The translations under genes and the position numbers were made by a program. From the NCBI GenBank assembly GCA_018902385.1, contig JABSSW010000008.1, positions 496,001 to 560,000 on the forward strand: a DNA stretch of 64,000 bases, in the 5' to 3' direction. The notes under the pieces are model-generated. The model saw only the letters and a program-made list of their open reading frames with translations. It made no database searches and was not told the origin of the DNA. Source of the DNA: Physcia stellaris (taxonomy: Eukaryota > Ascomycota > Lecanoromycetes > Caliciales > Physciaceae). Positions 56,276 to 64,000 of the stretch are shown piece by piece. Positions within the stretch are counted from its first letter, which is position 1. Each line of letters opens with the position of its first letter.

Positions 56276-56659
56276 ATGAAGCCCCTCCACCTCATCGCTC
56301 TCGTGACGCTTAGTGCCATCACCACAACGGCACTCCCTCCGACCTCGACGCAAGGGGCATTAAGTGCACCAGCTACTACACCCCGTATGCTGCGTGGCGT
56401 TCATCGCCGGCTTCAGTTACGAGCCAACAGGCGCCGGCGCGAACTGTACCGTAGAGTTCAAGACTGAGTGCTCTTCGGATTTGACTCCGGCTTGCTGTCA
56501 GGTTCAGGTATGGCTGCATCCTGCCTCTCCGTCTCCCTCTCAATAAAGCCGGCACCCCCGTCCATTCCCCCTTCTCCGATCCCTTTCCAATTTGTTTTTT
56601 ATTTTTTATTTTTTTTTTTTGGGGAAAGCAAGCCCTGCAAAGATGTGCTTGGGGACTAG
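56276..56659 (+). pseudogene. Small secreted Cys-rich protein gene, frame not continuous
   Basis: ATG 56276 starts a clear signal peptide (MKPLHLIALVTLSAITTTAL). Downstream, in other frames, the peptide-like blocks CTSYYTPYAA and FIAGFSYEPTGAG-ANC-TVEFKTEC with a CC pair appear, and after a probable intron (GTATGG at 56509 to CAAG near 56631) a short end PCKDVLGD. The pieces have the look of a secreted Cys-rich protein of under 100 residues, but no single frame or splice joins them all, so the gene seems broken or misread. The inferred intron contains a poly-T run near 56596-56622. Confidence 0.4.
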
Positions 56660-58241
56660 ACGCTGACGCGGCGTTGCGGCATACTAGTTGCCGAGTCTTT
56701 ATGGGGGCACGAATTGGGCGCGTTGCGTGCCGCCAGGGACATGAGGGTCGGTATTTTGAGATTGAGCTGGGGCTGCTCATCTCATACCGGAGCTACGCTT
56801 GGCATTTGGGCTTGGAGTGTGGGGCGGTGGTGTGGTTTGGAACATTGTCGGGCTTGGTGCGATGGGTTGAGCACGGGGGTTTGTCTACGAGGCTGTTGCA
56901 AATGTGATTCAACATCATAAAGCAGGAATCTCGAGACCAGGAAAATGTATGACAAAAGTGACTTTTTGAATTTATCTATCGCTCGCGTGTGACCTCGTAT
57001 GTTTCATTAAACAAACAGTTAAACACGCAAACCACGCAGAACAGTCTCAATCGCTTCTAGACTGTATCATGATCATCTTTTTTCATTTCGGCAATGTCGT
57101 CAAATACTACTTATCGTCTCGACTTCGACTCTTTCACACCCTCATCCAACTTATTTAAACATTCAATCTCTACTAACAACTATCTTCAAAATCATCGCCT
57201 CCTGGGTCAATAATAGACCGGCCTTTTCACTGCATGACATATGTATATATCCTGGAATCTGGTACGATTATTTATACTTTTTACAGTGATCGGGCATATC
57301 CTCCAATAGCCTCTGGTCCAAACCGATAGTGGCTTGACAGAGTTCCCATCCTTCGTTCCAGGCAGAGTCCCCGCTCTCCCTCAACCGTCCCACACGAATA
57401 CACACCTCAAGCTCATATGACGCAGCAGGAAGGCACAGTTCTCCTTTTAATCTTGGAGCTTGTATCTTTGCATCAAGTTCTAATTCTGTACTACTGTCCC
57501 ACTTGAAAAACGGCGGCAGAAATAAATCAGCTTTCTCCTACCTCTTATTCAACAGCTTCTAAGGAACTGAGCAAACGAGGGTCGCTTTTAGGTCCACTGT
57601 CATCGCTTATTCTGTGCAGATATAAGGAATCATTGAAGAACATCCTTTATCCCAGATGATCAGAGGGCTGCAATGTTCCATGATATCTGCAGGTCATGGT
57701 ACGATGCTGCTGCTACTATCAGCCTACTCCTTACGATGCTTTCCAACCTTACTTCAATTGTGCTGCAATATATTTCTAGCACCCAGGAAAGTAATAGGAT
57801 TAGTGCAATCTCTGGGAACATTGCACGGGCAGATCTAAATCCAGCGTTAAATTATCACCGGACGGCACTCACGAAACTCTCAAAGGCTTTTTCTCCGTTG
57901 CAAAGGTCAGAAATGGAAGATCAGGTATGGCTAATCAGGTACGCAGATGGGACTCGAAAAATCAACACCCGAAGCCTGCGAAGCAGAAAAAGCTGAGGAA
58001 CAAGAGAAGCAGGAGAAGCCTGTGCATCACCCAAAGAGGACACCATCAGCAATCATCAGCGATACGTACGTCTACTCATTTGGTTGTTTCATTTCGTCAT
58101 CCATATGACGGCGTACAGGGAGTTTATGAGTCGTCATTCTGGACTTTTTGATCATTCTCTGTCTCTTTTTCACTTGGTGTATCCCCCACTTCAAAGGTAT
58201 TCATCTTGACCATTCAATATCAACAGACTACTCTCTACCTC
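56660..58241. other. Intergenic with one doubtful ORF
   Basis: A 107-codon ORF at 57673-57996 begins MFHDICRSWYDAAATISLLL and includes a helical stretch, but it is not recognised and has no clear partner exon. The rest holds the promoter of the MFS gene. Confidence 0.35.
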
Positions 58242-59467
58242 ATGAATACAACGCAGAGTGAGACTCTGTCCCCAGGAGGCAGTGCAGAAAGCTCTGACGG
58301 CACCCAATATTCAAGTTTCACCATGGGTCAAAAGAGGTGGATCGTTTTACTTGTAGCTTTCGCCGGCATGTTCTCAACTTTGAGCAGTTTCATATATTAT
58401 CCTGCCATCCATACAATCGCCTTAGACTTGGGCGTTACCATCACTTTAATCAACCTCACCGTTACATCTTATATGATTGTGTCTGGTATTACCCCGGCTC
58501 TGGTAGGCGATATGGCAGATATGATCGGACGAAGGCCTGTCTACCTCGCCACCTTCGTTCTGTATTTTTCGGCAAACGTTGGCCTCGCTTTGCAGAAATC
58601 ATACCCTGCGTTGCTCATACTAAGAATGTTGCAGAGCGCTGGAGGCTCCGGTTAGTGCTCAAACATGATAGTGGGTCAGTCTTGGTTCAGCTAACTTGCT
58701 CAATACAAAGGCACGATATCGATCGCTTATGGAGTGATCTCGGACATAGCGACTCCGGCAGAACGAGGTTCCTTTGTTGGTGCTGTGCTTTTGGGGTAAA
58801 GTCTACATTCAATAGGTTTGGATATTTCTAGCTAATCTTCTTTTTCTCAAGGCCTAATCTCGCTCCCATTTTAGGGCCCATTCTGGGAGGAGCCTTAGCG
58901 GAGCATCCAGGTTGGCCATGGATATTCTGGCTCCTCACGATCTTCTCTGGGGTTTGCCTAATAGCCCTCTTCCTGTCGCTTCCAGAAACCGCACGTGTAA
59001 TCGTTGGTAGTGGCGGACTCCCCGCTCGTGGCTTTGTAGCTAGTCTTTGCTCTGGCAAAGGCCAGGAAAAGGGTTTACATGAATTGTCCAACAACTCAAC
59101 GGTATTCGAACGGTTGCATTTCCCCAATCCCCTGAAATGTTTGACTCTTTTGTCTAGAAAGGACATATTCATGATCGTGACGATCAATGGTATTTTCTAC
59201 GCTTCTTATTGTTGTGTCCAAGCTTCCTTAGGTCTACTTTTCATTGAGATTTATGGTTTTAGAGAGATTCAGGCAGCCCTCCGCCCGGATTTCCTATGGC
59301 TCTCTCAAAAATTCGAGAGACTCAAATCGAAGAAAAGCTCGGGCTTGCACTTGCGGTTAGCTGATAGGGCACAGGATCGCTTTCAGACAAGCTCCGAAAG
59401 TGCAATTTGGCACGGTGGCTCTGCGGGAACGGAGAACGAATTGGGTGGGATGCGGAATCATATCTAG
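58242..59467 (+). CDS. MFS transporter (QDR/DHA1-like), C-terminal half missing
   Basis: Exons 58242-58650, 58711-58795 and 58852-59467 join in phase across introns of 60 and 56 bases, giving 369 residues. The N-terminal half is good MFS: a first helix (WIVLLVAFAGMFSTLSSFIY), the motif-A loop GDMADMIGRRPVYL, ILRMLQSAGGSGTISIAYGV, ATPAERGSFVGAVLLGPNLA, PILGPILGGALAEHPGWPWI and FWLLTIFSGVCLIALFLSLP. The loop PETARVIVG with the following helix (IFMIVTINGIFYASYCCVQA) fits QDR-type drug:H+ antiporters. After YGFREIQA the expected helices 8-12 are absent and the tail turns hydrophilic. Typical members have 12-14 helices and about 500-600 residues. It is probably a pseudogene. Confidence 0.7.
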
Positions 59468-59967
59468 AAGACTACAAGCTTGGATGTAGAGCGGGCATCC
59501 GGTCTCCCTGGAGAGCATGTACAGCGGGGATTATTACTTTCCCCAGTAATAGTATGTGGGTCACAACTGTTGAATACTAGGTCTGCACATCAGTTCAAGT
59601 TCGTACATAGAGTATAGTACTCATGAAGCTTAATGTATACTGTTTTCTTGTTCTGTCCGAACATGAGAGCCTGAAGATCGGAAAAATCCAGAGAGCATGA
59701 GATCGGACTGCAGCGCAAGATGTGTGACTAAAGCATCTCCCTATATTTCGAACAACACTCATTTCTAGCCTTGGTGAGACTTTAATGCTTTGTAAATAAC
59801 ATTAGCCCAACTTGTTCCGTGTTCCAGATATCATGTACCGATCAATGTTCTTGTCCTTGCACTATGAGAAGATGCGTCGAAAATTGAATAAATTGTTGAA
59901 AAGGCTTTTTGTTTTCTACCTTGTTGCAGCAGAGCCGAGAGGTTTCATATCGAGGAAAGAGAAGCAA
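59468..59967. other. Intergenic, no gene seen
   Basis: No remnant of the missing MFS half is seen here. The segment is AT-rich with no supportable ORF. Confidence 0.4.
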
Positions 59968-60357
59968 TTAATCTTTCATGCTAGAGTAAAAGTCGCAACT
60001 TTCTCCGGCGATATCAGCGTCGATTTGTTTGCAAGTATGGAGGATCTCTACACATAACTTTTCCGGGCAATCAAGCCCAGGCCTATGATAGGTCACGCGC
60101 CCATCGCCATTCATAATGCAACACGACTCGTGCTCGCCGAACCAGGCATCCTCTAGCTCTCTGTGACTCCCACCTGACTGAACCTCTAGATGATAAAGAG
60201 GGTGAAGGCTGTATGGTGTAGGATCTCGATTGCGGAATAGCCTATCACCATCATCTGTGAATGTAAATGGCCCCCTTTGAAAAGCGTCTATGTATATCTG
60301 TCTACGGAGCTCGAGCGGTAGAGAAAAGAAAGTAATAGGGCCCTTCTTCGCATCCAA
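59968..60357 (-). CDS. Short 2EXR/F-box-like protein
   Basis: The 129-residue frame begins MDAKKGPITFFSLPLELRRQ, with the FxxLPxELRxxIYxxAF pattern typical of 2EXR or F-box-like domains in large fungal families. It continues with RNRDPTPYSLHPLYHLEV and EKLCVEILHTCKQIDADIAG, where ILxTCKQI is also usual in that family (LLxTCRQIxxEA). It ends soon after, while family members often run 200-400 residues, so it may be truncated or have an unseen exon. The function is likely protein contact or ubiquitin-ligase adapter. Confidence 0.5.
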   Translation of the reverse strand: MDAKKGPITFFSLPLELRRQIYIDAFQRGPFTFTDDGDRLFRNRDPTPYSLHPLYHLEVQSGGSHRELEDAWFGEHESCCIMNGDGRVTYHRPGLDCPEKLCVEILHTCKQIDADIAGESCDFYSSMKD

Positions 60358-60991
60358 TAGATTACCTCTGTGGGCAAGTTATTGTTTGGGGACAGCGTCA
60401 TGTCGGGTGTAACTGCCGCACGATCGCGAGTGGAGAAGGCTACTCTGGGCGTAGGCAAGTGACAAAAAAAGACTATCGTATCAAGCAAGGGGTGTTGGAA
60501 TATTATGGCACTTCGGGATGTAATTGCTATAGAGGTGGTGAGCTATCGCTACTTTATTTATGCTTATGCCAAGACGCTAGAGGGCTTAAGCGAAGTATTC
60601 TAAAAATGCGGAAAACAGGGGAGTGAGACTTGGGGAGTAGCTATGGTTTATGAATGATTTCGAGCTCAAAATCCAACAAGAACAGTAAGCGGTCAGAGTT
60701 GACGCGCCGTCAACGATGTGGTATCGAGAAATTATAAAACATCGGGGCTCACTTTTATCAAGAGGGAGTAATTTTGAAATCATGGTTGTTCGAAAACTAT
60801 CTACATTGCCACTTCCCGCGAGACAGCCCTTTGGAGATGTGGGAAGACTTGGACCGTTAGTGAAGTCCATCCATACAAGGCCGTAATGCCGATCAAAGAA
60901 TCGCATGATCTCATATCCCTGTGGATACAAGGACATCTACATCTCACCCCATACCAATGACTACGTCCCATCCCCTTACAGACCAATCTTC
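60358..60991. other. Intergenic, no gene seen
   Basis: A minus ORF at 60586-60936 lacks conserved features. Confidence 0.4.
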
Positions 60992-62098
60992 CTAGCTCAT
61001 AGCAGTGCCTGTCTCCCCCTCACTATCACTCAAGCTATCCCTCCTGCCCCTCCCTCCACCTCTCCTAAATCCTCCAGCCGCATATCCATGACCAGCACTT
61101 CCCCCTCCAGCACCCAACCCCGGGATCGGATGGAAGTACGCTTTCGTACCCCTCGAATCCTCCGTCTGTCCCGCCTCGCTAGCCGGAGCCGAGTATCTCG
61201 ATTCGAAGTCCAAGGGCTCAGTATAGTTGTAAGAGCCAGGCATACTGCCCTCCCACCTCGGACCTTGGTATTTGCGCGGTGATGACTGACGAGAGCGGGT
61301 TGGTGTTGAGTGGGGTGAATCGTCAGCACGGAGGGGGCGATGGGAGGAGGTTGAGGAGGGAGAGTGGGTGTAGAAGCCTTTGCTGGACTTCTTCTGCGGT
61401 GTGTGTGGGTTTGATACTTTAGGCTTCGATGCTGCAGCCGGCTTTGGTGCGGAAGGTTTATTGATACTATTCGAGATATGGCGGTAATTCCTCTCGCTCA
61501 TTTCGCTGGGGTCGGTGGAGTAGGCGAAATCATGGTGGTAGGCTCCATCGGCTTCCCTGTTCAGGCCTCCTACTCGGGCCGCTTTCTCATGACGATACGC
61601 CCGCACATCTTCGTCATTGTTGTTCTTGCTGCCGCGAGGCTGCTTCTTCTTTCTCGCTCCAGCTTTACCCTTTCCTTCATTCTGATTCGCCTTCTCCCAA
61701 TACACCTCCTCATCTTCGTAATCCTTATCGGCATCAGCGACGACACTTCCACCACCAAGCTTTGTGGTCTTGGTGGCTCCGCTCAATGTGGTTCCGTTCG
61801 GCCCTTTCCGCCGCAACACAGTGCTCTTGTAGTCATCCCAATCGCCCTTCTTGAAGTGGAAGCCGCCATTCTTGGCCCAAAAGAAGAACCATATCGCTGC
61901 AAGGACGAAAGAGACACCAATGAGAGCGAATAGGGCAAAGAACCCTTTGTTGTTAATAGATTGAGGGTCAAAGGTTCCGCTGCCGGGATCATAGGCCTTG
62001 GACGGAGCGGCGGCCTCGCGGGTCGCGAGGTAGGATCCCGCTTGGAGAGGCGAGAGGACAGACTCGGAGCGGCGATGAAAAGAGTAGAACGGTGCCAT
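60992..62098 (-). CDS. Single-TM protein with long disordered basic tail
   Basis: ATG 62098 (MAPFYSFHRRSESVLSPLQ) gives 368 residues; an upstream in-frame ATG at 62128 adds ten. One strong membrane helix (GFFALFALIGVSFVLAAIWF) lies near residues 50-75, followed by FHFKKGDWDDYKSTVLRRKG and TTLSGATKTTKLGGGSVV, a block I remember as well kept in ascomycete hypothetical proteins. The rest is low-complexity: Lys/Asn, Ser/Pro and a Gly/Arg-rich end (FRRGGGRGRRDSLSDSEGE). It is probably a type III or tail-exposed membrane protein facing the cytosol. Function is unknown. The single-exon frame is intact. Confidence 0.75.
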   Translation of the reverse strand: MAPFYSFHRRSESVLSPLQAGSYLATREAAAPSKAYDPGSGTFDPQSINNKGFFALFALIGVSFVLAAIWFFFWAKNGGFHFKKGDWDDYKSTVLRRKGPNGTTLSGATKTTKLGGGSVVADADKDYEDEEVYWEKANQNEGKGKAGARKKKQPRGSKNNNDEDVRAYRHEKAARVGGLNREADGAYHHDFAYSTDPSEMSERNYRHISNSINKPSAPKPAAASKPKVSNPHTPQKKSSKGFYTHSPSSTSSHRPLRADDSPHSTPTRSRQSSPRKYQGPRWEGSMPGSYNYTEPLDFESRYSAPASEAGQTEDSRGTKAYFHPIPGLGAGGGSAGHGYAAGGFRRGGGRGRRDSLSDSEGETGTAMS

Positions 62099-62911
62099 AG
62101 TTCGGGGAGATTGAAGGCAAGGCTTCAAGGTGTTTTATTGGGCCGAAGCCCGATTCTTCAGAGTCGGTCCCTCTCCCAAGACAAAGATTCTAAGCCGATT
62201 TGGAGTTCGCTATGATGTGCGCTCGCCTTAATTTAGGATTATTGACTGATGGACATTAGAATGGAGACGTCGTTAAGGAGTGGAATGTTTGGCGGTAAGA
62301 CTGTCGAATGCAGTGTCGTCAATGTGGTGGTTGGGGTAATGGCTGGGGTTGGGATCAACAAAGCGTTGACCAGGCAACAAAGCTCATCGCCTGACTTTCG
62401 ATACAATCCACCGCTACGTTGGGTCTCTGAAGTGAACGATCGTCGCCTCCTTCGTGTTCACATACTAAATTTGGAGAAGAGTGAATTCAGAGAGACAACA
62501 AGTGGCTTAAAGAAATGCGACGTCTTGCAGTTGGCTCACATTGTTCTGTTTTGTCCAACCGAGTGACCTGGTTCAAGCAATCATCGTTGTTGAAGCTCGT
62601 TATCGACTATGCTAATTTACCCCATCCTATCTTCCTATCCCATCCTATGTAGAGCTCATCTGAACTTTGTAGAGGGGATATATCTGCCAACTGTCTACTC
62701 CCCGTTCCGCCTGATACCTACTTCGTCGCTCATACAGTCGTAAATCGTACACATCAGGTCCGAGCTTTCCACCGGGCATTATGCTTTTAATGGCATTTTC
62801 GTCAAAGACCCACCACTCACACCTATAAGCGAGAACCGAAATTTATAACCTAGAAGTAAAGTCGCCACAAGCGCTGCGTAATTCATTTCGTCGTCATCGG
62901 AATGTGCATCT
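62099..62911. other. Intergenic, no gene seen
   Basis: The region holds the promoter of the minus-strand gene starting at 62098 and the 3' region of the next one. The plus ORF at 62249-62566 is not convincing. Confidence 0.4.
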
Positions 62912-64000
62912 CTAACTTCGCCCGCTCCTGCTGCTCCTGCGGCTTCGACTCACTGCAACTCTTTTCTCCGCCGCTCGGCTGCTCTCTCGCGTCCTTGGTT
63001 CTCTAGTCGATCTTCTCCGGCCACCTCCGGCTTCCAATTCTCGAGTGCCGGAACTCTCAACATAGGTATATCGTTTCCGACCCTTCTCCTTCATTGAAGA
63101 TCTCCTGCTCACTACGCCACTCTTCCCACCAATACCCAAAACCATATCACCTTCATCACCATCATTACTGGGCCTGAGGCTGATGGTTCGCCCTTTGATA
63201 CTTTCTCCTTTGAAATCGACGTTAACCGCTTGCGATGCATTGAACCGCATTGTCAGACCATCCGTGTCATTCCTGGGTTTGGAATCGCTCCCACCTCTAC
63301 GGTCAATTGAGCTTCGACCTTTGTCTTCACTACTTCTCTTACTGCCTTTGCTCTGAGCGCTGAGCCTAGTGCCTGTCTCGCTGCTCGAGTGCGCCTTTTT
63401 CCGGACGAGGTTCAACGAGTCGGCAGTCAGCGGTAAGGCAGTACTCGTCCCAGTCGAAGTTTGGTAAGCCTCGACTGAGCGCTCTAGATCGCGCGGTGAT
63501 TCGTGACCATAATACGAAAATGGTCTCCTTTTCTTCGCCGTGGCACTGTTACTTTCAATGCTCATGCGGCGCATATCTCTTTCGATGGCATGAGAACCAG
63601 AACCTGAATTGTTACTAGAGGACGCTGAAGGTCTCGTCGTGACAGTCGGTCGCTGAGGAAGTTCTGGGATATGTGCTTTGGTTTTGACTGGGCTTTGAGG
63701 AGGTTGATATATGTCTGGGTCGATGTCGGTGCGGCTATTGCGGCGTTGCTGGATTGCGGCATGCGCTACCGAAGTAGTGGCAGCATGACGAATAATTGGT
63801 CGTTGTGTTTGCTGCCTGGGTGGTGGAGGCGGTGGAGGTGGCATTCTGTAATAATCTTCGTCGTGTACATAGTGTTCTTCACGCGGAGGATGCGAATAGC
63901 CTCTTTGAACGGAAGTCCGGCGGATAGTAGGCTGAGATGGAATAGAGGTGGCATAATGAGGTTGCTGGAAATGTTCAATCACTGGAGCAGCGCTGTACCT
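62912..64000 (-). CDS. Ser/Arg-rich disordered protein, 5' part outside window
   Basis: The frame is open to the end of the window (64000), with coding-like codons upstream of the first internal ATG, so only the last 363 or so residues are seen. The sequence is low in hydrophobic residues: a poly-Pro run (MPPPPPPPPRQQTQ), Ser/Thr/Arg-rich stretches, a kept-looking block around KRRPFSYYGHESPRDLERSV and GLTMRFNASQAVNVDFKG, and a very basic C-terminus (RSRRSSRSGRS). It looks like a large disordered nuclear or cytoskeletal protein of fungi. No domain is recognised. Confidence 0.75.
   Translation of the reverse strand, partial: RYSAAPVIEHFQQPHYATSIPSQPTIRRTSVQRGYSHPPREEHYVHDEDYYRMPPPPPPPPRQQTQRPIIRHAATTSVAHAAIQQRRNSRTDIDPDIYQPPQSPVKTKAHIPELPQRPTVTTRPSASSSNNSGSGSHAIERDMRRMSIESNSATAKKRRPFSYYGHESPRDLERSVEAYQTSTGTSTALPLTADSLNLVRKKAHSSSETGTRLSAQSKGSKRSSEDKGRSSIDRRGGSDSKPRNDTDGLTMRFNASQAVNVDFKGESIKGRTISLRPSNDGDEGDMVLGIGGKSGVVSRRSSMKEKGRKRYTYVESSGTRELEAGGGRRRSTREPRTRESSRAAEKRVAVSRSRRSSRSGRS

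Overview
The window is nuclear DNA of a filamentous ascomycete (Pezizomycotina). Short GT-AG introns of about 42-135 bases with CTAAC/CTGAC-like branch sites, widely spaced genes on both strands, and several fungus-specific families (ERMES subunit Mdm34, GH75 chitosanase, rhodopsin-domain membrane protein, QDR-type MFS, M35-like protease) support this. The Mdm34 protein reads, from memory, like those of Leotiomycetes; that placement is an inference.

Layout. 1-6.3 kb: the end of a single-TM protein gene, a doubtful membrane ORF, a 117-bp TA-flanked inverted-repeat element (MITE-like) and a 652-aa multi-pass membrane protein. 7-8.8 kb: remains of a minus-strand gene. 8.8-12.4 kb: a divergent pair of secreted proteins, one Cys-rich with a Thr/Ser stalk and one M35-like zinc protease with five exons. 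13.2-16.1 kb: three small proteins in a row, each with one C-terminal membrane helix. 16.7-22.3 kb: a housekeeping block of COQ11-like reductase, splicing factor SYF2, a GNAT acetyltransferase and a MYND zinc-finger protein.

23.2-30.6 kb is a nested transposon island. An AT-rich DNA transposon with 42-bp perfect terminal inverted repeats is split by a younger LTR retroelement with near-identical LTRs, a GCATT target duplication and no recognisable coding interior. The AT-rich arms almost lack CC/GG but keep CA/TG and CG, which is not the usual RIP signature.

32.2-50.9 kb holds a rhodopsin-domain membrane protein, an unrecognised 217-aa protein, a DUF3292-like membrane protein with several frame breaks, MDM34, a HAD-family dehalogenase-like enzyme, a secreted GH75 chitosanase and a CorA-type magnesium transporter with one frame break. 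51-64 kb is gene-poor: a secreted protein of unknown family, a small Cys-rich secreted gene remnant, a truncated MFS transporter, a 2EXR/F-box-like fragment, a single-TM low-complexity protein and the end of a Ser/Arg-rich protein leaving the window.

The genes do not form an obvious pathway. Recurrent themes are membrane and secreted proteins. Several conserved host genes carry small indels, which means either local gene decay or unpolished assembly; reads or a second strain would tell which.
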